Source of the DNA: JACCVL01 sp038232655 | GTDB lineage: Bacteria; Actinomycetota; Actinomycetes; Propionibacteriales; Nocardioidaceae | Direction: 5' to 3' | DNA length: 19,291 nucleotides | NCBI GenBank assembly: GCA_038232655.1 | Contig: JBBSNM010000051.1 | Coordinates: 1 to 19,291, forward strand | Shown here: one piece after another, positions 1 through 6,296 of the stretch | How positions within the stretch are numbered: position 1 is the first letter of the stretch | Layout: every line of letters starts with the position of its first letter | Position numbers and translations under genes: made by a program | Notes under the pieces: model-generated | Database searches by the model: none | Seen by the model: only the letters and a program-made list of their open reading frames with translations | Told to the model about the DNA's origin: nothing

Positions 1-2
1 AC

Positions 3-821
3 AACGTCTCCTGGAAGCGCCCACCCGATTTCGGTCGAAGCAGCGGGAGCGGCCTGTACGGGTTCACCAAGGACGCCGTCGACCACCCGGTCTTCCCGCC
101 GTACAGCTGGGTGGTGGAGACCTTCGTGCTGCCGAACTTCGTCGCCTTCGGGTGGATGGTGCTCGTCGTCGAGACGCTGTTGGCGGTGCTGCTGCTGACC
201 GGCACCCTGGTCCGCGTCGCCGCGCTGGTGGGGGTGGGGCAGTCGCTGGCGATCGGGCTCTCGGTCGCGCAGACCCCCGGTGAGTGGCCCTGGTCGTACT
301 GGCTGATGATCGGCGCGCACGTCGTGTTGGTGCTGTGCGCCTCGGGTGCGGTGCTGGCCGTCGACGGTGCCCGCGCCCACCGGCGAACCGATGCGGTGAC
401 GACCGCGCCGGCACGCCTGGTGCAGCTGTGGGCCCTGGTGGTCGCGGGCGCCGGGGTCGTCGCGCTGCTGCTCAGCATCGGCGCCTCGCCGCTCGCCGCC
501 CGAGGCGAGGCACTCGGTGGGTCCGGGCTGTCGATCTCACTGGGCCGCTACAACCTGGTCGGCGCGATCGTGCTGCTGGTGATCGCGGCCCTGATGTTCG
601 CGGCTGCGAGCCTTGGCCGCTCCGCCCTGGCCACCGCCGCGGCGGCGATTTCTGTGCTGGCGGCGCTGTCGCTGTATCTTCAGCTGCAGCGAACCGATCC
701 GTGGCTCGGTGGCAACAACACCTCCGCAGCGTTCTTCTTGTGCGCGGCGCTGATCAGCGCGATGCTGGCTGGCGGTCTCGACCGGAAGACGTCCGAACGG
801 GAGGTCCATGCCAACGGCTGA
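3..821 (+). CDS. DoxX/DoxD-like (TQO small subunit-type) membrane protein, 5' partial
   Basis: The frame is open from the window edge, so the true start lies upstream; 272 residues are visible. A GTG at 111 could serve as a start, but the residues before it (WKRPPDFG near residue 4, then PVFPPYSWVVETFVLPNF) belong to the conserved first part of DoxX/DoxD proteins, so the gene is truncated by the window and not short. About seven hydrophobic segments follow, and the motif PGEWPWSYWLMIGAH is typical of the DoxD group. DoxD is the small subunit of thiosulfate:quinone oxidoreductase in some archaea; most bacterial relatives have no assigned reaction. The gene overlaps the TusA-like gene by 14 bases, which places it first, or among the first, in the sulfur-carrier/radical SAM operon. 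I infer a membrane role in thiol or sulfur redox; the family call is firm, the reaction is not. Confidence 0.8.
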   Translation, partial: NVSWKRPPDFGRSSGSGLYGFTKDAVDHPVFPPYSWVVETFVLPNFVAFGWMVLVVETLLAVLLLTGTLVRVAALVGVGQSLAIGLSVAQTPGEWPWSYWLMIGAHVVLVLCASGAVLAVDGARAHRRTDAVTTAPARLVQLWALVVAGAGVVALLLSIGASPLAARGEALGGSGLSISLGRYNLVGAIVLLVIAALMFAAASLGRSALATAAAAISVLAALSLYLQLQRTDPWLGGNNTSAAFFLCAALISAMLAGGLDRKTSEREVHANG

Positions 822-1164
822 CGCACCGCCACCTGTCGTCCCCGTGCTGACTGTCGACGGGGGCGACCGTGCGTGCGGTGAGCTGCTGCTCGTTCTCGCG
901 GCCGAGATCCGCCCGCTGCCGGCGCGCGCGGCGGTGCGGCTGATCGCGACCGACCCGGCCGCGGCCATCGACCTGCCGGCCTGGTGCCATCTCACCGGGC
1001 ACCGCTTCGTCGGTGCCGGCCGGCAGCCCGACACCCGACCGCACTACGACCTGCAGGTCAGCGCAAACCCCCGACGGACCCAGCCGACCAGTCCCTGGCG
1101 GCTGGCGGAGCGAACTCCTCCCAAACCGGGCACCAGCCCCGAACGAAAGGACACCCCGTCATGA
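808..1164 (+). CDS. TusA-like sulfur-carrier protein with disordered tail
   Basis: The product has 118 residues. Residues 13-75 match the TusA fold pattern: a strand ending in VDGGDRACG, a helix, a second strand (VRLIATDP) and the helix DLPAWCHLTGH. TusA proteins carry sulfur as a persulfide on the cysteine of a CPxP motif. Here Cys23 is kept but the prolines are not (CGEL), so it is a divergent carrier. A second cysteine (Cys59) lies in the DLPAWC helix. Residues 78-118 are rich in Pro, Arg and Thr and look disordered. The ATG at 808 overlaps the upstream gene by 14 bases, and the stop overlaps the next ATG as ATGA, so translation is probably coupled. Inferred role: passing sulfur between operon partners. 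Confidence 0.75.
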   Translation: MPTADAPPPVVPVLTVDGGDRACGELLLVLAAEIRPLPARAAVRLIATDPAAAIDLPAWCHLTGHRFVGAGRQPDTRPHYDLQVSANPRRTQPTSPWRLAERTPPKPGTSPERKDTPS

Positions 1165-1520
1165 ACGGCCTCGTCATCAACCTCACCCGCTCGGTCGACG
1201 ACCCCGACCGCTCCAGCGTCGCGATGGTCGTCGCGGGCGCGTCGGTCGCCTCCGACCAGACCACCACCGTCTTCCTCTCCTCGGAGGGCACCCGGCTGGC
1301 TCAACGCGGGGTGGCCGACGACCTGCACGAGGACGGATTCGCCCCGATGAGCGAACTGGTCGCCACCTACGTGGCCGCCGGCGGCACCTTCCTGGTCTGC
1401 AGCCCGTGCGCAAAGAAGCGCGGTATCGGCGAGCAGGACCTCATCGAGGGTGCCAGCATCGTCGGCGGGGCCACCCTGGTCGCCCTGCTCGCCGACGGCG
1501 CCTCGTCGCTTTCGTTCTGA
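1161..1520 (+). CDS. DsrE-like family protein
   Basis: The product has 119 residues. The pattern MNGLVINLTRSVDDPDR, a helix, TTTVFLSSEGTRLAQRG and the late motif FLVCSPCAKKRGI is that of DsrE/DsrF-like proteins, small alpha/beta proteins that carry or relay sulfur (TusBCD, DsrEFH). Cys80 and Cys83 form a CxxC and are the likely reactive pair. The ATG at 1161 has a good ribosome site (GAAAGGA, 1145-1151) and overlaps the stop of the TusA-like gene by 4 bases; longer in-frame extensions only read through that gene. The pairing with TusA-like proteins on both sides fits the TusA-DsrE sulfur transfer known from the Tus and Dsr systems, although no DsrF or DsrH partner is visible. Family call firm; physiological substrate unknown. 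Confidence 0.82.
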   Translation: MNGLVINLTRSVDDPDRSSVAMVVAGASVASDQTTTVFLSSEGTRLAQRGVADDLHEDGFAPMSELVATYVAAGGTFLVCSPCAKKRGIGEQDLIEGASIVGGATLVALLADGASSLSF

Positions 1521-1521
1521 C

Positions 1522-2658
1522 GTGACCCAGCCGACCGCCGTGAGCCGAGCGACTGCGCAGCCGATCGGCGCCGCTGCCGAGTACGACGGCGGAGACATGG
1601 ACTGCGGCAGCGGCCTGCTACTTGCCCTGACCGGCGCAGTCCGGGGCATCGACCCCGGCGAGGTGCTGCTGCTGCACACCCGAGAACCGTCCGTGCTGGC
1701 CGACCTGCCCGCCTGGGCGCGGCTCGCTGGCCACGACCTGCTGGACGTCGTGGACGTCGGTGCCGGGTCGGGTCCGTGGCAGCTGTTCATCCGCCGCAAG
1801 GGTGGTGGCGGCAGCGCCGGCGAGCGGACCGGGGAGCCGCTGGAAGCCGACACGCCCTTCAGCGGCGGTGCCGCGGTGCCGCTGGGCAGCCGGCTGTGGT
1901 TGTACTCCAACTTCCACTGCAACCTCGCCTGCAGCTACTGCTGCGCCGCGTCGTCACCCAAGGCGGACCCGCGGCTGATGTCGGTCGAGCTGGCTGAGTC
2001 GGCGACCAGGGAGTTCGTCGCCCAAGGGGGGCGCGAGCTGTACGTGACCGGCGGTGAGCCGTTCCTGCACCCCGAGCTGGGAGCGCTGCTGCAGGTGACG
2101 TCGGCGCAGGTACCGGTCACGCTGCTCACCAACGCGATGGTGTTCGCGCGCGGTCAGCGTCGTCATACGCTGGAGACCTTGGACAGGGACGCGGTCACCT
2201 TGCAGGTCAGCCTGGACTCGGCCGGTCCCGAGCTGCATGACCGGCAGCGCGGCGCCGGGTCACACGCCCGTGCCCTGGCAGGGATCGAGCTGGCGCACGG
2301 TCTGGGCTTTCGCATCCGGATCGCCGCGACGTACTTCGCCAGGGACGTCGGGCACGCCGACGACCTGCACGTGTTCCTCGACGGTCTGGGCATCGACCGA
2401 GATGACCGGCTGATCCGCCCCGTGGCGGAGGAGGGGTTCGCTGACCAGGGTGTGCACATCAGCCTGGACAACGTCGAGCCGGAACCCACCCTGACCGCCG
2501 ACGGTGCGTGGTGGCATCCGGTCGCGGTCACCAACAGCCACCTCAAGGTGGCCGACGCACCGCTGCCGCTGGCCGAGGTGCTCGCGGTGATGCGCGACGT
2601 GGTGGAGGTGCAGGCCGCCGGTGACGCGCAGGGGCGCAGCGTCTTTCGCTGCGCCTGA
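1522..2658 (+). CDS. TusA-like domain fused to a radical SAM enzyme
   Basis: The product has 378 residues if GTG 1522 is used; GTG 1540 is an alternative, while ATG 1597 would cut into the first domain. Residues about 20-92 form a second TusA-like domain (GGDMDCGSGLL with Cys28, then DLPAWARLAGHDLL), closely resembling the separate TusA-like protein upstream. A Gly/Glu-rich linker (94-118) leads to a radical SAM domain: CNLACSYC supplies Cys133, Cys137 and Cys140 for the 4Fe-4S cluster, with an extra Cys141; GGEP (177-180) binds the SAM amino group; VTLLTN and LQVSLDS are later barrel strands. After residue 141 the only cysteine is Cys377, the penultimate residue, so no SPASM or other auxiliary cluster is present. 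It begins one base after the DsrE stop. I infer a SAM-radical reaction with sulfur supplied in cis; the substrate is unknown. Confidence 0.85.
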   Translation: MTQPTAVSRATAQPIGAAAEYDGGDMDCGSGLLLALTGAVRGIDPGEVLLLHTREPSVLADLPAWARLAGHDLLDVVDVGAGSGPWQLFIRRKGGGGSAGERTGEPLEADTPFSGGAAVPLGSRLWLYSNFHCNLACSYCCAASSPKADPRLMSVELAESATREFVAQGGRELYVTGGEPFLHPELGALLQVTSAQVPVTLLTNAMVFARGQRRHTLETLDRDAVTLQVSLDSAGPELHDRQRGAGSHARALAGIELAHGLGFRIRIAATYFARDVGHADDLHVFLDGLGIDRDDRLIRPVAEEGFADQGVHISLDNVEPEPTLTADGAWWHPVAVTNSHLKVADAPLPLAEVLAVMRDVVEVQAAGDAQGRSVFRCA

Positions 2659-2660
2659 CC

Positions 2661-2680
2661 CCGCCCCGGTGCTGGGGCGG
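2661..2680. terminator. Shared hairpin terminator between convergent genes
   Basis: CCGCCCC (2661-2667) and GGGGCGG (2674-2680) form a perfect 7-bp stem with a 6-base loop. It sits between the stop of the radical SAM gene and the stop of the convergent methyltransferase gene. There is no clear T-run, as is common in high-GC actinobacteria. Confidence 0.6.
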
Positions 2681-2684
2681 ACGG

Positions 2685-3296
2685 TCAGCCGACGGTGCCG
2701 ACCCGCACCTGCACGTGGCCAGCGCGCATCGACCACCCGACGACGTCGGTCGCGCGCTCCTCGAGCCGAGTCCACGGCCACACCGACGGGTCGGAGCCAC
2801 CCAGGTGGCAGGCCAGCCGCGAGGCCGGTCGAGCGAGCCGGCCGGTGGCCAGCGCGAGGTCGACCACCGCAACCCGTCCCCCCGGGCGGACGGCAGCGAC
2901 CACGGCGTCCAGCGCCCGCTCCCAGTCACTCATCAGCGACAGCGCATAGGTGGCGATCGCGGCGTCGGCCGGCGGCAGGTCGGACCCGGCCATCCCGGTG
3001 ACGTCGGCGCGGACGAACCCGTCGCGGTGCCAGCCACGTCGGTGCGCTCGCCGCCGAGCAGCCGCGAGCATCTGGGCGCTGGCATCGACCGCGGTGACGA
3101 CCCCCGCGGGCCCGAGGGCGTCGTGCAGCGGTGCCAGGTTGAGGCCGGTGCCACAGCCGACGTCGAGCACGTGCTGCCCCGGCTCCAGTCCCAGGGCGCC
3201 GATCGCGGCCAGCCGCGGCGGCCGATAGACCGGCCACTCCAGCGACACCAGGTCGTAGATGCCGGCCACCGAGCGGTAGCGCGCCGAGCGGGGCAT
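2685..3296 (-). CDS. Class I SAM-dependent methyltransferase
   Basis: The product has 203 residues. Motif I (VLDVGCGTGLN, residues 43-53) and the acidic end of motif II (VTAVDAS, Asp71) are the SAM-binding elements of a Rossmann-fold methyltransferase; ADVTGM (98-102) and RPGGRVAVVDLAL (137-149) match later motifs. The N-terminal YRSVAGIYDLVSLEW resembles the UbiE/menaquinone-type and Methyltransf_11 groups, but the substrate cannot be named. ATG 3296 is chosen because GGAGGGAGGG lies just upstream and because the Rossmann fold begins soon after. The gene faces the sulfur/radical SAM operon across a terminator. On its other side the AmaP gene, on the same strand, ends 77 bases upstream, so it may have its own promoter or be reached by read-through. 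No link to either neighbour is shown by the sequence. Confidence 0.82.
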   Translation of the reverse strand: MPRSARYRSVAGIYDLVSLEWPVYRPPRLAAIGALGLEPGQHVLDVGCGTGLNLAPLHDALGPAGVVTAVDASAQMLAAARRRAHRRGWHRDGFVRADVTGMAGSDLPPADAAIATYALSLMSDWERALDAVVAAVRPGGRVAVVDLALATGRLARPASRLACHLGGSDPSVWPWTRLEERATDVVGWSMRAGHVQVRVGTVG

Positions 3297-3326
3297 GCCA
3301 GCACCCTCCCTCCGGATTGGACCGGG

Positions 3327-3344
3327 GTTCGGCCGCAGCCGAAC
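3327..3344 (-). terminator. Hairpin downstream of the Asp23 operon
   Basis: GTTCGGC (3327-3333) and GCCGAAC (3338-3344) form a perfect 7-bp stem with loop CGCA, about 30 bases past the AmaP stop. It is a likely terminator or attenuator between AmaP and the methyltransferase gene. No T-run follows. Confidence 0.5.
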
Positions 3345-3383
3345 GGCCCAGTGCACCGGCCCAGTGCACCGGCTCAGTGCACC
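3345..3383. repeat. 13-bp tandem repeat, three copies, at the AmaP stop codon
   Basis: GGCCCAGTGCACC occurs at 3345-3357 and 3358-3370, and GGCTCAGTGCACC (one change) at 3371-3383. Each unit holds the palindrome GTGCAC. The third copy contains the stop codon of the AmaP gene (3374-3376, minus strand). It may be replication slippage or a set of spaced protein sites. Confidence 0.85.
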
Positions 3384-3958
3384 CGGGCGGGCTTGGCCCG
3401 GTCGCGGTTCCCGACATCCAGTCGCACCCGACAGTAGAGGTCGGGGCGTTCGAGGCTCCGCGTCAACGCGGCCGCCGTGTCGTCGATCGCGGTCGCGACC
3501 TCGGTGAGGTCGCAGCGCGGCTCGAGCGTGGCGTGGATGTCGATGACCAGCTGGCCGCGGTCCCGCCGCACGCTCCCCTTGGCCGAGCGCACCTCGTGGC
3601 GCGCCTGCAGGGCGGCGCACGCCGCGGAGACCGCGCCGCTCGCATTGACATCAAGCCGCCCCTCGGCACCCGACCCGGACAGGCCGAGCTCGGAGACCTT
3701 GCTGCGGCCCGGCAGGTGGGCGACCAGCCAGCGCAGGCCGAGCAGGAAAAGCACCATCGCCGCTGCGCCCAGCGCCCAGGCCCACCAACCGCGCTCGGTG
3801 ATGTCCTTGACCGGGCCGCTGTTCACCGATGACGGCAGCCAGCCGAACAGGTCGTACTTCCAGCCGATCACGAGCACGCCACCGGCGACAAGCAGCAGGC
3901 CCACGACGAAGGTCACGAGGCGGTCGAGCGCCACAACTGAGCGACTCACCGATTTCAC
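3374..3958 (-). CDS. amaP: AmaP-like membrane anchor of Asp23-type protein
   Basis: The product has 194 residues. Two membrane segments are visible (about residues 12-34 and 59-80), separated by a stretch with KYDLFGWLP and ERGWWAWAL, followed by a soluble domain of about 110 residues. This is the layout of AmaP, which anchors the Asp23/Gls24 alkaline-shock protein at the membrane in Firmicutes; actinobacterial loci carry a relative at the end of the Asp23 operon. The soluble part (RLDVNASGAVSAA, then QLVIDIHATLEPRCDLTEV) resembles the alternating strand/helix pattern of the Asp23 fold. The start is GTG, overlapping the stop of the DUF6286 gene as GTGA, and it is the last gene of the operon. 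The symbol is given by family and position; the role in this organism is inferred. Confidence 0.72.
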   Translation of the reverse strand: MKSVSRSVVALDRLVTFVVGLLLVAGGVLVIGWKYDLFGWLPSSVNSGPVKDITERGWWAWALGAAAMVLFLLGLRWLVAHLPGRSKVSELGLSGSGAEGRLDVNASGAVSAACAALQARHEVRSAKGSVRRDRGQLVIDIHATLEPRCDLTEVATAIDDTAAALTRSLERPDLYCRVRLDVGNRDRAKPARVH

Positions 3959-4497
3959 CCTCTTCCCTGGTCACGGACCCGCACCTGCGGTGGCTGTTCC
4001 AGTGGCTCGAGCCGCGACTGCACGCGTTCGCGGACACGCCCCTCAAGCTCGGAGTCCCGCTCGGCCGACAGCCCGTGGACGTCCACGGTGACCCGGCGAC
4101 CACTTGTCGACGCCCGGGCAGCGTCGACCCCGTCCACGTCCTCGGCGGCTGCGGCGGCAAGCCGGGACAGCCCGCGGTCGAGCAGGAACACGCCGGTCTC
4201 GGCTCGGACGGCCGCACCGAGGTATGGACGGGGCCGCAGTGCGAAGTACACCAGGACCAGCCCGACCAGCACGGCGAGGCCGGCGAAGACGACCCAGCTG
4301 AACAACGGCTTCGTCCCATCCAGCGACGTCAGCGCGCTGTCGATCCACGGCGTGCCCGAGATGAGCTTGCCGTACGCCAGCGCGTCGTGGCCGGCGACGA
4401 CCGCCAACGCGAGCAGGGCCAACGACCACAGCACACCGAAGACGGTCACCCGGGCGAATCCGCGGGGGTCCTTCGCCGTCCGTGGTGGGGTGCTCAT
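3955..4497 (-). CDS. DUF6286 family membrane protein
   Basis: The product has 180 residues. ATG 4497 is preceded by a near-perfect ribosome site (AAGGAGGG) and overlaps the stop of the Asp23 gene as ATGA. Two membrane segments are seen, about residues 16-36 (VTVFGVLWSLALLALAVVAG) and 66-88 (FSWVVFAGLAVLVGLVLVYF), with a polar stretch between them and a soluble C-terminal part of about 90 residues ending in RDQGRG. Proteins of this layout, DUF6286, occur between Asp23 and AmaP genes in actinobacteria and have no known activity. The C-terminal part (VDAARASTSGRRVTVDVHGL) again recalls an Asp23-like strand pattern, so AmaP and this protein may form a pair that holds Asp23 at the membrane. That pairing is inferred from gene order. 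Confidence 0.72.
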   Translation of the reverse strand: MSTPPRTAKDPRGFARVTVFGVLWSLALLALAVVAGHDALAYGKLISGTPWIDSALTSLDGTKPLFSWVVFAGLAVLVGLVLVYFALRPRPYLGAAVRAETGVFLLDRGLSRLAAAAAEDVDGVDAARASTSGRRVTVDVHGLSAERDSELEGRVRERVQSRLEPLEQPPQVRVRDQGRG

Positions 4498-4889
4498 TCG
4501 ACCCTCCTTCTCGGCGTCGCCGCGGCCGTCTGGTCGGTGGGTTGCTCGAATCGGGCCACCGTGACGTCCACCGAGGCAACGGACAGCCCGGTGAGGTTGC
4601 CCACCTCCCGGGTCACCTCGGCACGCACCGCACGAGCCACCTCGCCGGCGCCGTGCGGCCACAGCACGGCGACGTCCACGCTCAGCCGCACCGTGTTACC
4701 GGCGACGGTGCTGTCGGCACGCGGGTAGCTGCGGCCGACCATCTTGTCGAGCCCGGAGCCGGTGCGCGTCACGCCCGACACCCGCTGGGCCGCGAGGGTG
4801 GCCAGTCGCTCGATCGCCTTGCCGGCGATGTGCAGCTCACCACGCCGATCGATGGCTGTCGTCGACGACGGCGCCGACGACTCAGCCAC
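4494..4889 (-). CDS. Asp23/Gls24 family envelope stress response protein
   Basis: The product has 131 residues from GTG 4889. Upstream GTG 4901 and TTG 4946 are also in frame, but 4889 overlaps the end of the DUF2273-like gene by only 8 bases and begins just before the conserved domain. The core runs from DRRGELHIAGKAIERLATLAAQ through VSGVTRTGSG, then VRLSVDVAVLWPHGAGEVARAVRAEV and ends with LTGLSVASVDVTVARF, the classic Asp23/Gls24 succession. Asp23 is an abundant membrane-associated protein linked to alkaline and cell-wall stress in Staphylococcus; its exact job is unknown. A stop/start overlap (ATGA) couples it to DUF6286. It is one of two clear, full-length Asp23 paralogues in this operon. 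Confidence 0.85.
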   Translation of the reverse strand: MAESSAPSSTTAIDRRGELHIAGKAIERLATLAAQRVSGVTRTGSGLDKMVGRSYPRADSTVAGNTVRLSVDVAVLWPHGAGEVARAVRAEVTREVGNLTGLSVASVDVTVARFEQPTDQTAAATPRRRVE

Positions 4890-5061
4890 GACGGCGGCCA
4901 CCCACCAGCGAGCTGAGGTCGATCTCCCCGTCGAACTGGCCGCCAAGCAGGTAGCCGACGATGCCGAGGACCAGAGCGAGCAGGAAGGCGCTGAACCCGC
5001 CGACGGCCGCGGCGATGCCGAGCAGCAGACCGGCGATCAGGCCGAGTGTTGAGGTGGTCAT
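4882..5061 (-). CDS. DUF2273-like small integral membrane protein
   Basis: This small gene encodes 59 residues starting MTTSTLGLIAGLLLGIAAAV. Two hydrophobic stretches (about 5-20 and 22-40) are split by GGFSAF, and the tail DGEIDLSSLVGGRRRG is cytoplasmic-looking and basic at its end. ATG 5061 has an excellent ribosome site (AAGGAG, six bases before). Small membrane proteins of the DUF2273 group occur beside Asp23 genes in both Firmicutes and actinobacteria, where they are thought to be accessory to the membrane-bound Asp23 complex. The end of the gene overlaps the Asp23 start by 8 bases. The family assignment rests on size, topology and position. Confidence 0.78.
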   Translation of the reverse strand: MTTSTLGLIAGLLLGIAAAVGGFSAFLLALVLGIVGYLLGGQFDGEIDLSSLVGGRRRG

Positions 5062-5131
5062 CTTCTCTCCTTGCGGCCGCCCCGGTCAGGGTCGGCTGGG
5101 TGTGGTCGGACGTGGTCGGTGTCGTGAGTCG

Positions 5132-5437
5132 TCACAGCTCGATACTGCGCCGGGCGCCGGGGAAGCCTCGAGGTAGTGCCGATCTGAGCCTGCGCACCCC
5201 GGCCCTGCGTCGGCGCCGAAGCCGGTAGCGTGCCCGCTTCAGCGCCGACCGTGGCCGCGTGCGCAGCCGACTGCCGCCGCCGGTGCCGGCCCGACCGAAC
5301 TGGGCGTCGACCTGGGCCAGCGACCGGATGAACTCGTCGGCGTCGCCACCGAGGTCGGGATGGTGCATCCGCGCCACCCGACGACGGCTGGCGGCCCACT
5401 GCTCCCACTGGCCGTCGTCGCGCGAACAGGTCGTCAT
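5132..5437 (-). CDS. Short J-domain-like protein with arginine-rich tail
   Basis: The product has 101 residues. The first half (WEQWAASRRRVARMHHPDLGG, then DEFIRSLAQVDAQFG) resembles helices II-III of a DnaJ domain, with an HPD tripeptide at 26-28, the motif by which J-proteins stimulate DnaK. Helix I is short or absent, so it may be degenerate. Residues 55-98 are strongly basic (for example RARYRLRRRRRAGVRR), suggesting contact with nucleic acid or acidic phospholipid. ATG 5437 overlaps the upstream stop as ATGA, so it is translated with the short Asp23-like protein. A 70-base gap separates it from the DUF2273-like gene. Small proteins of this kind occur in actinobacterial Asp23 loci but I know of no function. 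J-domain kinship is moderately supported; chaperone activity is not shown. Confidence 0.65.
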   Translation of the reverse strand: MTTCSRDDGQWEQWAASRRRVARMHHPDLGGDADEFIRSLAQVDAQFGRAGTGGGSRLRTRPRSALKRARYRLRRRRRAGVRRLRSALPRGFPGARRSIEL

Positions 5438-5799
5438 CCCCGGGCTGCCGGGTCGCTGTCCAACGGGGCCCGCACGTCCTGGATGACCACGTGGACCGCC
5501 CGCCCGGCGACCGGCTGGGCCGCCGCCCGGATGGAGTCCGCCAACGGCGGCAGGTCCGCGCCCCAGGTCGCGGTGACGTGCACCTCCACCACATCGGCGC
5601 GCACCCGGACGCCCGCGATGCGGCGACCGGGCAGGTGCGTCGCCACCTCACCGAAGCGACCGGAGTGCATGGCGTCGACCCCGGGCAAAGCCATGACGGC
5701 GACGACCACGTCGTCGGCCAGCTCGGCACCGGCAGGGGTGGCCTCGCTCGCCGGATCGGTAGGCGCCTCGACCGGGTCGTTGGACGTCGGCGCGGTCAC
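5434..5799 (-). CDS. Short Asp23-like protein
   Basis: The product has 121 residues. After an acidic, Thr/Pro-rich start (1-25) comes ELADDVVVAVMALPGVDAMHSG, then RIAGVRVRADVVEVHVTATWG, LPPLADSIRAAAQPVAG and AVHVVIQDV. This is the order and spacing of strands and helices in the Asp23/Gls24 fold, but with weaker conservation than its two full paralogues in the operon. The start is GTG, overlapping the preceding stop as GTGA, and its own stop overlaps the next ATG. It lies between the full-length Asp23 gene and the J-like gene. It probably joins or tunes the same membrane-associated assembly, which I infer only from gene order and fold resemblance. Confidence 0.72.
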   Translation of the reverse strand: MTAPTSNDPVEAPTDPASEATPAGAELADDVVVAVMALPGVDAMHSGRFGEVATHLPGRRIAGVRVRADVVEVHVTATWGADLPPLADSIRAAAQPVAGRAVHVVIQDVRAPLDSDPAARG

Positions 5800-6296
5800 T
5801 GGACGCGTGACGGCTGCTGGTTTTCCCTGTCCTCGTCGCCCTCGGTGTCCTCGTTGTCATCGGTCTGCAGGAACACATCGGCGACGGTCACGTTCACCTC
5901 GGTGACCTCCAGCCCGGTCATCCGCTCCACCGAGCTGATCACGTTGCGGCGGATGCCGTCGGCGAGGTCCACGATGGCCACGCCGTAGTCGGCGATCAGC
6001 TCGACGTCGACGGCGGCCTGCCGCTCGCCCACCTCGACCGACACGCCCTGGCTGTGGTTGGTGCGGCTGCCGGGGATGCGATCGCGGATTGCCCCGACGG
6101 CCCGGGCGGCGCCGCCGCCGATGGCGTGCACGCCGGACACGTCGCGGGTGGCGATGCCGGCGATCTTGGCGACGACGGAGTCGGCGATCGTCGTGCGCCC
6201 CTGCGAGGTGACCAGCGCGTTCCCGGTGCCCGACGAGGACGACGAGGTGTCGGACGAGGACGACTGCTGGCTGGTGCTGGAGGTGGTGCTGGTCAC
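5796..6296 (-). CDS. Asp23/Gls24 family envelope stress response protein, operon leader
   Basis: The product has 166 residues from GTG 6296, chosen because GGAAGGA lies six bases upstream; an in-frame GTG at 6368 would add an unlikely, Arg-rich extension. Residues 2-24 are almost all Ser, Thr and Gln. The Asp23 core follows: GRTTIADSVVAKIAGIATRDVSG, VSVEVGERQAAVDVELIADYG, DLADGIRRNVISSVERMTGLEV and VNVTVADVFL. The tail is acidic (DDNEDTEGDEDRENQQ). The full domain and strong motifs make the family call firm. It is the first gene of the minus-strand operon and faces the ECF sigma gene across a 201-base region, which suggests the sigma factor controls it. The Ser/Thr-rich leader and acidic tail are unlike the second Asp23 paralogue and may mark a division of labour. 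Confidence 0.88.
   Translation of the reverse strand: MTSTTSSTSQQSSSSDTSSSSSGTGNALVTSQGRTTIADSVVAKIAGIATRDVSGVHAIGGGAARAVGAIRDRIPGSRTNHSQGVSVEVGERQAAVDVELIADYGVAIVDLADGIRRNVISSVERMTGLEVTEVNVTVADVFLQTDDNEDTEGDEDRENQQPSRVQ

Noticed and set aside
111..821. Treating the first gene as complete from GTG 111
   Set aside because: The residues before 111 match the conserved DoxX/DoxD beginning, and no stop precedes them, so the gene continues beyond the window edge.
1044..1922. A 292-codon minus-strand frame opposite the DsrE and TusA-radical SAM genes
   Set aside because: It runs opposite two coupled genes with clear motifs, and has no start site or domain.
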